From Mya arenaria (lineage: Eukaryota > Mollusca > Bivalvia > Myida > Myidae): a stretch of DNA of 64,000 nt. The translations under genes were made by a program, and so were the position numbers. The notes under the pieces were generated by a model, which had not been told where the DNA came from, did no database searches, and saw only the letters and a program-made list of their open reading frames with translations. The stretch lies in NCBI RefSeq assembly GCF_026914265.1, contig NC_069134.1, forward strand, positions 10,675,258 through 10,739,257, written 5' to 3'. Shown in pieces: positions 25,001 through 35,094 of the stretch (the stretch's first letter is position 1; each line of letters starts with the position of its first letter).

Positions 25001-25174
25001 TTACACTTGTTCTTTCAACTGACATACTATCAGTGTTTTCACCCCCTGGGATCAGGAAAAATACCTTGTTGTTTGCATGGCACGGAAGAGTACAGTTGTT
25101 TTCAGTCAATGTGCCATGAGTTGGAACCAACTGAAAGGCCATATTTGGAGAACCAACAAGTTGTATCTGTGTAA
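19002..25174 (+). CDS. XK-related protein (XKR family), possible phospholipid scramblase
   Basis: Three coding exons: 19002-19552, 24171-24382 and 24498-25174 (1440 nt, 479 residues plus stop), with phases 2 and 1 and canonical GT-AG sites. XK-related proteins are multi-pass plasma membrane proteins; some (XKR8, XKR4, XKR9, nematode CED-8) scramble phosphatidylserine after caspase cleavage. Landmarks: a polar N-terminus of about 80 residues, then FDYLDIIIGLSSIAFFFFDV with VVTDVLLARDYF (first membrane segment), WPFGLTAAFVIGPSIITSVL, the FECFLEAAPQLMLQIYILME block diagnostic of the family, SLSWCMVSYHKSLR, LCFLWRATEIGPRVIAL, and later hydrophobic segments around YFIFYAENWCMMGFWFYF and HLFFQLTYYQCFHP. 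The start at 19002 is the first ATG of the frame. A DEPD tetrapeptide at residues 28-31 could be a caspase site. Intron 1 (4.6 kb) is filled with nested transposons. Which vertebrate XKR it matches was not determined. Confidence 0.92.
19567..20728. mobile_element. Terminal-inverted-repeat element of the GGACATTACGGACCAT family
   Basis: The left end has CGGACGTAACGGACCATGG then ACCAGATTTGGGGACATTAC; the right end is the inverse (ACCATGGACATTACGG... on the minus strand) and closes with GTCTGTGACCC. The right half holds about five copies of a roughly 75-bp unit containing AATCATGGTCCGTAATGTCC and ATAAAGTTTAAACAAAC (20340-20660). No transposase is seen. It lies in XKR intron 1. A solo end of the family is at 39906-39980. 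Confidence 0.7.
21099..21911 (-). mobile_element. Helentron/HINE-like element, inverted relative to the copy at 13028
   Basis: It begins GCTCGACTATTCAAAGAATA, passes GAGCGTCGGCATCGGCGT, and ends GGAATAGTCGAGCTCTGTGA then CAGCTCTTG, matching the 13028 element in reverse. The core carries two partial units (AAAGTTTGCGTACCACCTCA). Between about 21430 and 21820 a foreign block rich in GGAAGTT/AACTTCC motifs interrupts it, probably another insertion. Confidence 0.7.
22058..22085. repeat. Perfect 28-bp palindrome
   Basis: Arm GGACCTATAAACCA is followed directly by its exact reverse complement, with no spacer. GCGC-containing flanks (ATAGCGC on both sides, directly repeated) frame it. Confidence 0.9.
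22679..23579. other. XKR intron 1, unassigned
   Basis: AT-rich intron sequence with no exon or repeat that I recognise. Confidence 0.5.
23580..24090 (+). mobile_element. GTTTCCGG-ended repeat, copy 2 of 3
   Basis: About 511 bp, beginning ATAAGTATCTATCATGTG and ending GTCCGGTATGCAAGAA. It ends only 80 bases before XKR exon 2. It contains the internal stem GACTCATCTTACATGG and its partner GTAAGATGAGT. Confidence 0.8.
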
Positions 25175-26220
25175 AGTTTTTATTTTGGATGTTTTACCTT
25201 TTTTGCAATACCTCTTTAGATAATTATTTTTGTACAAGGTGTGAACAATGTCTCATTTTATTTATTTCTAAGAGAAATTTTTTTTATTTAAGGAATTATT
25301 TTATTCTGAAGGCACTGCAAGGTCAAACTTTGTTATTGTTAATTACTTGTACATATTTTAGTACCTACTTTTTTATTTTGATCATAATGTTATGCAGTTA
25401 TGTTTAAAAAGAATGTGTTTTATAATTCTATACACTATACAGTTGTTTGCTTTTATAAATGAAATAACTGTATACTTTTACAAAGGGGATAAATTCTTTC
25501 TTACTTTGGACATTTACAAACTCTGAAAGTATATATTTTTTAATTAACCATGTGCCTTTTAAACTTTTTATGGCCTATTTATCTTAATGCAAAATTTATG
25601 ACAGGGGCTCTAAAATTCGGGTGAAACCGGAATTCCAGATGAGTGACTCCTGGGCACTTTTGAGATCTATGCTAATCTGATGTGGGGGGTTTTCAGCGGA
25701 GAGGGGGTCGGAGTTATAGACTCTCTGGAATGCCAAAATGTGTTGCTTAGATGCTTTTTAGTGAATATCTAAAATGCCTAAATGTTTCAGTCAGTCAGCT
25801 TTGCTCCCCTCGTCTGCCCCCAGTCCCCTAACTTTTTTTCATATAATCAATATGTATTGGCATTATATTTGCAATCAGTTTGATTACTACTATATTTTTG
25901 AGGGTATTTATGAATCATACATTAATACCATATCACTGTATGGTTGTAAGCTTGAATTTTCAAAGTTGGACCAAATTAATGTTGTCTGCAGAGCATTATC
26001 TTATTTGAGCAATGTTTATCGTATGATCAACAAACTTAGTAAAGAAGCTGAACATTTATTGGCCAGATAGTTATGGCCATTGAAATGCAAAATGTTAGCT
26101 TAATTAACATTATACCTTGAACAATTTTTGTCCAAGCTTTGATTTAAACAATTATTGTGCAATTTTTAACTAACATGGTCACAATGTGTTTTGGCCTAGT
26201 GTTCAAATGCAATTGATATA
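25175..26220 (+). other. XKR 3' UTR and downstream intergenic
   Basis: T-rich sequence after the XKR stop. No further exon is recognised; a 98-codon frame at 25774-26070 has no known motif. Confidence 0.4.
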
Positions 26221-26970
26221 CAGTCCAAACTCGCTATGTCGACGTCGGATAACTCGACTTTCTGGTTGTGTCGACTTTTTTCTCCGGTTCCGAATTTATT
26301 CCTTCTTATTCTTTATGAAATTAATCTGCTTGTGTCAATTTTTTATCTCAATTTTTTCGCTATGTCGACATCCTATTTCAGTCCCTGTGGTCGAATTTCA
26401 TACATTTTCCTTGTTTCTTAAGTCAAACTGTAGATCGGGTTGTAGGTGCGAAAATATCCATGACGATTTGCGGCATGTCGCTAAATTACCGTGAGGGTCA
26501 AAATTACAAAATGTCATAATTGGAGGTTAATTGGTAAGTGTGAATAATAACATTGTTTGTTTGATTCTAGAGACATTTAAAGCTCAAGCTATTAATTGAT
26601 ACGCACAACGACGCCGCTGGGATCATCGGAAAATTCGACAACATTGAAAGTTACGTGACAAAGAAACTATACTGCATGTAGAAATCAAACAGGCATAACG
26701 AATGTGCTATTTTAAGTTGTTGTCATTTAACGTAAATTAATTAAATTTGAAGCAAATAATTCTATCTTTTTGGCGTTATTTTTATGGCGTTATTTTTAAA
26801 TAATACGTTTGCTGTTTTCAAGACGGTTTCAGGACCATTCATTTGCAAAAGTCAGAACTTAAATGTGTTGTGATTGTTGATATTTTTTTGTAATTAGGAT
26901 GTGTCGAATGCCCATTGTCTCGACTTTTTTCACCAGGTCCCGACGAAGTCGATATAACAAGTTACGACTG
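26221..26970. mobile_element. pogo/Tc1-like MITE, 750 bp
   Basis: Flanked by TA on both sides (26219-26220, 26971-26972). Left end CAGTCCAAACTCGCTATGTC and inverted right end CAGTCGTAACTTGTTATATC, each followed by GAC. The CAGT-start and TA target are typical of the Tc1/mariner-pogo group. Extra GTCGAC-containing subterminal repeats occur near 26360. No transposase frame. Confidence 0.8.
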
Positions 26971-27431
26971 TACATTAAAAATGGCCTAAAACTTATATTG
27001 TCTGTAACTGCTTACTACTTGTATGTGACAATGGCTCATGTGATGGACCAAAAAAACCTTGCCATGAGACATCCTTGTTGTTGTACAAATAATGGTAATA
27101 GGATATTATTGAAATTAAAGGTTGATATAGATGTTATTAATTAAATGTTCCCTAGAAAATCCAGGAGGTATGGGTTCTTTTTAAATGAGATTAAATCCTC
27201 CTAAAAATTGTAAAATGGTTATATTATGTATAAAATATGTGTGTCCAAAAGAATATTTGTGAACCCTGGGACAGCCAAATTTAAGAACCAGCTTGGTTAA
27301 AAAAGTTTTAACACTATTTCAAGTATCTGTGGATGAAAAGTGTTTACAAAAATGTGTATAAAATGGTATATATGTGTATAAAATCAGTATACTCAGTAGT
27401 TAACTCTCAGGTTTTGTTTTTCATATATGGT

Positions 27432-27830
27432 CAGGGGCGTAGCTAGGCCTTAAAAACTTGTAGGCCCGATGGTTCTAGGTGAATTAGTGGATACCCACCC
27501 ACAAAATTTCTGTCTTAATTAGAAGCAAAATAGTGCAATTTGGGAGCATCCAGGAGAAAAACAAAAAGCAAAATTACATCCATTTTATATGCACATTACA
27601 CAAACTTAAATGTATGTGCAATGATTACAGTAAAATCAAGCAATACACGCAGCACATAGTTTAAATAAACACTAGACTTACTTTTATTATAATAACTTTA
27701 ATATAACTTGTTGTTTATATATAAGAGTTGTTATTAGTTTTTATTGCATTTTGGGGTTATTTAAATTTTGTCATTTCTCAAAAAAGTTGCAGGCCCAGGC
27801 CTACAAAGCTTTTATGTAGCTACGCCACTG
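27432..27830. mobile_element. hAT-like MITE, copy 2
   Basis: Left end CAGGGGCGTAGCTAGGCC, right end TGTAGCTACGCCACTG, same body as the copy at 16324 (ACTTGTAGGCCCGATGG, TTAGAAGCAAAATAGTGC). Target duplications are not clear. Confidence 0.8.
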
Positions 27831-27892
27831 ATGGTGATCATACTATGTTCTGTTCACAAGTCATTCATAAATTACTAGTCATTTTGTTGAAA

Positions 27893-28676
27893 GCTCACCT
27901 GGGCTCGTAGAGCTCAAATGTGAACCATTGTGATAGAGACTGTCTGATGTCGTCAAGATTTTCCTTCAAATGTCATCTTGTCATAAATTACTGGGCCAAT
28001 TTCAACCTAACAGGAATGTTCCTTGGTTGATCCTTTTACATTCCTTCAAAAGAGTGGTTCCATGCAGAACAATGAAAGAAAAAAATCTCAGAAATTCAAT
28101 GAAATGTTCCTGAGGAGAATTTCTATCGAATTCCTTGAAGCCATGTTGGTTCCTTAAAACAACATGGTCACCAATGGGGCAGGCATAGTTTTTACTACCG
28201 ATATAAGTTGATATGGACAAAAAATGAAAATCTTCCCATCAGAAACTGCTTTCAATATGAATTCATAGAAATGTTCTTTGGGTGTCCTACCAAATTCCTT
28301 GAAGCTGAGAATGTTGGTTTGTAAAAAAAATGCCAGGGTCCAGCGTTAGTTAGCTCACCTGAGCTTAATGTGCTCCAGGTGAGCTTATATGATCAGTCTG
28401 TGACCAAGGTACTTCCATCAACAGTTGCTTGAAAGAAATCTACTCTGAAACAATTGGGCCAAATTCAATGAAACTTCATAGGAATCTTCATGCGGTGACC
28501 TACAAAAAGGCCAATGGACCTCATTAGCAACCACTAACTTCCCTTGTAAATCACATTTTTCTTATTTACCAATAACTTTCTAGACCATGGCTTACTTCCT
28601 TATAAAAGCTTGCTTCCCTCAATTTTGTCCAGGTTTTCGGGCGAGTAATATAGGACCATAATGGCTCTCTTGTTTA
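27893..28676 (-). mobile_element. Helentron/pearl-like element, CTCACCTG family
   Basis: On the minus strand it begins AAACAAGAGAGCCATTATGG and contains several units ending near CTCACCTGGAGC and AGCTCACCTG. Degenerate ~150-200 bp repeats share 'TTCCTTGAAGC' and 'GGGCCAAATTC'-like words. A related element is at 63010-63680. No coding capacity. Confidence 0.55.
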
Positions 28677-31289
28677 CCCGATAGATTTTATATTTTATGT
28701 CAATAATGGAAGGAATACTCAAGTTAGATTGTATAACAATTGTAGACTGGTGTTTTAGTGACATCTGTCAACATATGATTGTTGTCACAAATGTATGTAG
28801 AGATATTGTATGCATGTATATATGTTATTGTTAAGATAAATGATTTTGGATAGAATGTAAAAATGGTAGAAATACAAATGTTTTAGACATATTGTATTCT
28901 TCACATATGATTTTTACATTGCCTGCACCAACGGTATTTTCTGTCATTACACTATAGTCATACCATGGGAAAATTGACTGATAAACTCTCATTTGAATGA
29001 ATATGCCTCATGCAGGGGAGACAACTCTTCTTCCAGTAAAATTGTATGTTACCATTAGATACTGGAGATTTCGCCAGATTATTTTTACTATGGGAAAATG
29101 TCAGTATGTGTGTCAGTGCAAATTTCCGCATTGGTTCCCTAGGGAACAAATGAATCATTAGTGATGACAAGATTTTCTTAGCCAAATCTACACGAAGCAT
29201 ACCGCAATAGTGTGTCAGAGGTTTCCAACAATGATGTTTGTAGAGTTTTGCATATGTTTTTTCTGTAAGTGGTACTGGTAATTTCCACTAACTTTTTATT
29301 TGTATTGCTTTAAATCATGATCCTCTAGCAGAATAATCATTTTAGTATTGCAAATGTATTATCTCAACTGGTTGTATTAATCAAAGGGTATAAAACAATG
29401 TAAATACTCTTGGATGGTTACTTTTAGTTGTATATTTATATGATTAATTCAATTACTCATATTAGTCATGTGATTCTTTTATCTTTTAATTGTGTTTGCT
29501 TTATCTGGGTATATTTAAAGGCTTATTGTTTAGTTGTGCTAGTGAATGTGGGTTGCAATCATTTCAATTAGCAGGACTGTTAAGAACATTTAGGGCATTT
29601 TAATTAAACGTTGGGAGTCCGTGTTGGGTTAAAAAAAAATCAGAAAGTCTGGATGTTCACTCAAATCTTGAATAAATACAGGTTGTATAAAAGACTCGAT
29701 ACTTCACATGGTTGTTCAGGGCCATTAGACAATTAAGTTAGACAACTCTATATGATCTTAATTACAAATTATGACCTTTGATTGACTTAGGAAATTTGTT
29801 TCAATTTTTAGGGCAATTATATCCGTGCTCTTGAATACTAATTATGGCCCTTGATCAATTAAGAGTTTGGTTAAAGTTTAAAGAAAAGTCAGGATTTTTA
29901 CCATATTATACTGTGTATAGGACGCTAGCATATACCGGTAGTCATATCTCAAAAAGCGTTTATTCAATTGACTTGATACTTCACATAGTTGTTCAGGACC
30001 ATAAGACAATTAAGTTAGATTGACTTGATATGATTTATATGATTAGTTATATTGTAAAGTGTGTTTTCAATAGAGAATGTGCAAGATAAATATTATGAAC
30101 TGCCTTAATTTCACGCTACTATTATCTTGACTGTCCTAGTCTCCCAGATGTAATAGGTAAATATGTTATGTGCTGTGATGTCTTATTTGTTTTTTTACAC
30201 TGCTTACTGAAATATAAATAACAGAAATGTGAAGTGTTTGTTTTTCATTTCTGTCAATATCTTGTGGAGTGTCATTCAGAAGAAAAGTTAACACTTAAAC
30301 TGTTTCCAAGCATATGAGGCAGAAAGTTCTGGATAAGTTATTGTTAAACATATTTATAGCAATGAGCTTAATACAGAAATAATTGGTGATCAGAACAATA
30401 TTATGTGGTTATTGAGATTTTTTTTTAACAATCAATAAACATAATTGAAAAGTTTAAAGCCCAATATCCTTGGGTCTATAATAAAATTGTCAAAGTAGAG
30501 TTTGTGATTGACGGTCAACAATTAATTGCATAGCAACAGCTCATTGTTACATGTATATGCCCATGTGAAATACAGGACACCGTATGGTTTGCCTGCCGGG
30601 TTGGTAGCATCAAAAACAATCCAATCCACCAAACTTAGTTATATGCAGTATATCTAATATATTCAGTTATGAGGGAGATCACGTTAGTCACAGTTACCTC
30701 TTAGTAATATCTCTTGAATTTATCAAAATAGTTATTGTTGTGAATATGGTTACAAGTGAAGTCCCGATAATCCATTATAATAAAAAAGTGATAAGCTGGG
30801 CCTGTTATCAGCGACAATGGATTGTATTTGGTCATAATCGATCACCAGTTTAAACGGCAAGTTGTTTTTTTTGTTCCTCTCCTTATTTGCATTTGGCTAA
30901 TTTCTGCCAATTTTCTCCTTTGAGTTAATTTATACATTGAGTGTTCAGTTGTTATCTTCAACAATATGGCCAAAAGCAACAACAGCACTAATTAATTTCA
31001 AACTTTCACATAAAATAATTATTAATTAATAAAATGCCGATTATCAATAGCAGTCAAACTGGAACCAATTCCCAACCTAATGGTTACCTAAAACCCAACT
31101 TCTGCAGTGTTTCAAATTATCATGAGTAGCAGGCAGAATATTTGTTTTTTGTTCGCAGGCAACATCGGAAAAGTTAGATATCAGAAGTTTAATTGCGTAT
31201 AATCATCTTCATAATATAGTGCATACACTAACAATATACATGAATGTCATTCAAGTATAAAAACACAAGCTTTATCATGGCAAAAACAA
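28677..31289. other. Intergenic; degenerate repeats only
   Basis: No gene is seen between XKR and CRCP. Two related blocks at about 29690-29780 and 29950-30020 share GATACTTCACATRGTTGTTC and ACAATTAAGTTAGA, so they are remnants of a tandem-core repeat. Confidence 0.45.
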
Positions 31290-31295
31290 TTTATT
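31290..31295 (-). promoter_or_regulatory. Candidate poly(A) signal of CRCP
   Basis: AATAAA on the minus strand about 390 bases after the CRCP stop codon. Confidence 0.4.
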
Positions 31296-31681
31296 AAGTG
31301 TTTCCTTACTAAGAGATGCAGTCTTAAGGTTTGATGTGACACATGTTTACATCTTCAGACACAATGTAACATGACTATCATCAGAAATGATGTATGCTCC
31401 CGGACAGGGTACAAATTCAGAAAAGCACCAATTGGAAAATGGTACTTTTCAAGTGCTTTTTTTAAAATACCAGATATATCTATATGGCAAAGTTTGTTGA
31501 GGAAAGAGGCATGGATGGACAAAGCTGCTACTACATGCTCTCCCTTCAGGGAGTATAAAGATTGACAATATTTAAAACTTTACTATTGTTATTGGCCTAA
31601 TGTATTGTACCATTCACTTAGTATTCACTTCACACACTCTACAATCTACACTTCATATATATAATTGTGTCTACTAGCAAA

Positions 31682-32104
31682 CTATTCTTGGTCCACAATC
31701 TCTTCCTCTTCCATCTCCTCCTGTTCCTGTTCAGTGTCATCTCCAGGGAGATGTTGGCCTAAGAGGTCCAGAAGCTCATAGATCTGATCTTCTGTCAGCC
31801 TCTCCTCACTCTCTTCAACAATCAACTGAATCTCTACAGCTGTCCTAGGACGGAGGTTTAAAAACTGAAGTTTTTCCGCTTTTGTTAATTTATATGGCTC
31901 AAGTGCTTTCATAAAATTTGAGATCACCTCTGGAGATTGTTTAGCACAGGCAGTGTTTTCTAAGTGCTGGATTATTTCATAAGAGACAGTAGCAATGTTT
32001 GTGTGCATCTTTTTCTGCTTGTTGTGACCTTTCTGAATGTCCTGCAAGAGCGCTAAGACCTCATAGTTGCTCAGCATAGCAGATTTCTCCTTTTTTACCT
32101 CCAT
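31682..32104 (-). CDS. CRCP: RNA polymerase III subunit RPC9 (CRCP)
   Basis: One coding exon of 140 residues (human about 148). CRCP/RPC9 pairs with RPC8 to form the Pol III stalk, and the vertebrate protein was also described as a CGRP-receptor component. Landmarks: MEVKKEKSAMLSNYEVLALL at the N-terminus, then SYEIIQHLE, QSPEVISNFMKALEPYKLTK with AEKLQFLNLRP, and the signature TAVEIQLIVEESEERLTEDQ. An acidic tail (EQEQEEMEEEEIVDQE) follows. The start at 32104 matches the conserved MEV start. Eight bases upstream of it is a clear acceptor (TTTTCTTTTTCAG, ending 32113), so a 5' UTR intron is likely. The coding part has no introns, whereas vertebrate CRCP has several, so secondary intron loss or an old retrocopy are both possible. 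The frame is intact. Confidence 0.95.
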   Translation of the reverse strand: MEVKKEKSAMLSNYEVLALLQDIQKGHNKQKKMHTNIATVSYEIIQHLENTACAKQSPEVISNFMKALEPYKLTKAEKLQFLNLRPRTAVEIQLIVEESEERLTEDQIYELLDLLGQHLPGDDTEQEQEEMEEEEIVDQE

Positions 32105-32822
32105 TACAATGCCTGAAAAAGAAAATTAATAAAAGCATGTTAATTTGAAAAAAAATCATTCTTCTTTTTCAGTACTGTAGGGAATAAACCCAAGTGTTAA
32201 TTTGATAACCATATTTGCATAATGATCAAATACATATTATGATCCATTCCATGACAAAACCTGTATAAGTGGCTTGAATTTGTCACTGTGCAAAAACTGT
32301 GCAAAAAAACTATTAGAAAATAAGTTTCTATTATGTCCTTGTGTTTTTTTTTATATTTACTTACTTGTACTACGTGAAAGTTGTATTTATAAGAAAAATC
32401 TGTGGCAACTGACACGGCATAGGTGGCTTGAGGTTCGTGTGAAAGTGAAATTCTTAAACTGATCAACATTTTCCAGACCTAATATTTGGTTAGTACAGTC
32501 CATTATTAAGCCATCAGAATAATGTATACATTTGAAACAGGGCCTATTTTAGCCTGTTACTGGTATATAGAATAATGCTGTTTATTCACAAAAGAAGAAC
32601 ACTGTCAGAATTCTTCATACTTATTGATGGTATATTTTTCTCCCAACTCCAGACTTGAAAGATGAAAAATGTTCTTTTCTTATAGTTATACTAGTAAATC
32701 TGACCATTTGAATCATTGGTTTCCACATTGAATGATCTTTATATTTTCTACATATTTTGATCTGTTTGTATATCGCCTTATGAAAATTAAATATTAAGTT
32801 TCTGTCTTGATTCATGCAGATT

Positions 32823-33330
32823 ATAAGTATCTATCATGTGTTTCCGGTACGGATAGAAAAATCTGACTCAAGGGCACTTGCGTAAGCAAGCAAGCCTCGT
32901 TACCGGCCTCGCAGCGTGCCCGAGGGTCGGATTTTTCTATCCGGATTGGAAAAACATGATTGATATTTTTTCTTGAATTTTTAAATTTATCAATTTGTGG
33001 GAAAAAGGATGTTCAAAACAAATTTTTGAACAATAACACCAAAACGCAGGTGCGACGTTGTTTACTGACATCATAGAGCGCAGTACTTTTGAATAACTGA
33101 AAAAAGCGTTTTTATACGATTATTTATTTTCAGTTTAAATTAAGTCTTGCAAACATATATATTTGATTGCGCTTTTATTAAAATGGCATAATATATTTTT
33201 CATTAACCATAAAATAAAAGAATTAAGAAGTGGCATGCTGTTGCGCATGACTCATCTTACATGGGGTTTACAAGATGAGTTTTTCCAGCACCGGTCACAT
33301 GACCGGAAACACACGTCCGGTATGCAAGAA
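32823..33330 (+). mobile_element. GTTTCCGG-ended repeat, copy 3 of 3
   Basis: About 508 bp, beginning ATAAGTATCTATCATGTG and ending GTCCGGTATGCAAGAA, close to the copy at 23580. It lies about 700 bases upstream of the CRCP start codon. Confidence 0.8.
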
Positions 33331-33868
33331 TTTTCTTTATTTAATCAGTGTCTGTGAATCCCTTACTTCTTAACAGAGATTACCCTGTCACTTAGGTAAA
33401 AGATACATGCCCAATTTAAACATAATTATCTATGTTACATATCTTAAATACAATATATATTTAAATATATTGAAATATCATAGTGTTTGGTCCTACCTGT
33501 GTTGCTGCTTCTTCTGCAAGCAAGTCCTTCAAGTACCGCTGCCCCGCCCACCTGCCAGCTATGATTGTGTACACCCAAGCCAATACCACAACACCAAAGC
33601 AAAGCTGAAATTAGATAAATATATTTATATATTGCAGTTATTTTTCAATGACATCTTTTACAATAACTTCATGTAAATAGGTATCTTTAAGTACCGTAGT
33701 GGTATTTAATCTGTCTCACTTAAAGACAAGCTAATATTGTGGCACTGTAGTGTCTGCATGTGCTGAGAGGGGTGATGGGTTTGATGTACAACGTAAAATG
33801 TAAAAGGAACAAAATTTGTGCTTGCCTGATGCTGGCTTTATAGCCTATATTTCTAAGTGCACATGGCA
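33331..33868. other. Intergenic, unassigned
   Basis: No recognisable exon or element; short open frames lack motifs. Confidence 0.4.
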
Positions 33869-33872
33869 TTAA

Positions 33873-34365
33873 AGGGGCTGTCTCACACATGATAAAATAG
33901 CAAAAAAAAAAAAAATTGTCGAAAAATGACAAAATTGGCATCGATGTGTACAAAGCATTGAAACTTACTAACTGAAGTACCACAGTCATAGTATACAATT
34001 TATTTAAGTTTAGCAGTTATTTCGTATTTTTCCATTGAAAAAGATTACTGGGTATGTCTACCAGGTAGAATTCATTCATTATGCGTGATTGGCTAGTCGG
34101 TGTTATCACCTGATATTACCGAGGTAGGTGTATAGCTTAATTATGTCATCCGATTAGAATAAGCCTTAAAAGCTCAGTCGGTAGGGCGCTGGTCTTTTTT
34201 TGGCGACGCAGGTTCGAACCCGGTCTCTGACACAATTTTTTTTTTACATTTTGGTACTTTTTTTTTACAATTATGATATCAAAGCGTAACACATTCCAAT
34301 TAGATAAATGTCCTGAGATTTACAGAAAAAAAATGTTTTTGGTGCCAATCTGTGACACAGTCCCT
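33873..34365 (+). mobile_element. TTAA-flanked MITE, family A, with internal tRNA-like module, copy 1
   Basis: TTAA lies at 33869-33872 and 34366-34369. Ends are AGGGGCTGTCTCACACATGA and, inverted, AGGGACTGTGTCACAGATTG. The body shares GATGTGTACAAAGCATTGAA and ATGCGTGATTGGCTAGTCG with the copy at 40032. The tRNA-like part is listed separately. No transposase. Confidence 0.85.
34163..34245 (+). ncRNA. tRNA-like Pol III module inside the MITE
   Basis: Box A AAGCTCAGTCGG at 34171-34182 (one base from consensus), box B GGTTCGAACCC at 34212-34222 (matches consensus), then a run of nine T at 34237-34245 that would serve as a Pol III terminator. The D-arm (GCTC/GGGC) pairs, but acceptor and anticodon stems are poor, so it is not a working tRNA gene. 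Confidence 0.55.
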
Positions 34366-34369
34366 TTAA

Positions 34370-35094
34370 TGTTTATTTTGCCCCAGTTGGTATTAAATAC
34401 ACATGGCAGTGTCATAACCATATTCAATAAACTATGAAGGTGACAAACATATATTCCTATTTGCATGTTTTGGATGTTTAAAGATTTAACAGGTAATTGT
34501 TAACCGCAACTTAACTGCTTGATATCATTAATATTCAAAATTGAAACTAAAAGTAGTGATAAAACAATGATAGTTTTGTTGAAAATCAATTTTAGGACTA
34601 CAAAATAGGCGATTATCAATTTTAGTTTTTAAAACTCAATATAAACATATACTAAAATATTGCAAGAATACTTTCTTTTGAACATCAACAAATGTTCAAA
34701 CCATATCAATGCAAAAAACAGCTCTATCACGACCTGAAGTGTAAATTTTGCCCATTTACCTTGTTACATGATAGCTTTTTCGTCTAACGGATATCTGCCC
34801 TAGTGATTTAAATACCTAGACACTGCCGCATGTTTAACAGTTCTAGTTTAGATATCTTACAATACATGTCACAATAAATAGTTAGAGCACATTTAGTGTC
34901 ATTCTTATATTTGTATGTATACCTCCATAACATAACATACCTTAGATAATGAACCGATCAGATCGGCATTATAAAACCCAACTAGCCACTAAAATGTGTA
35001 ATAAATTAATAATGGAACTTTTAAACAATTGGAAATTTGTTTGCCAAAACAAAAATTGTCAAAGACTCTGAAGAGGCTGACTAATTTATATGTA
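34370..35094. other. Intergenic, unassigned
   Basis: AT-rich; nothing supported. Confidence 0.4.

Noticed and set aside
34163-34235. Functional tRNA gene
   Set aside because: Pol III boxes are good but acceptor and anticodon stems do not pair; it is a tRNA-like module of a repeat.
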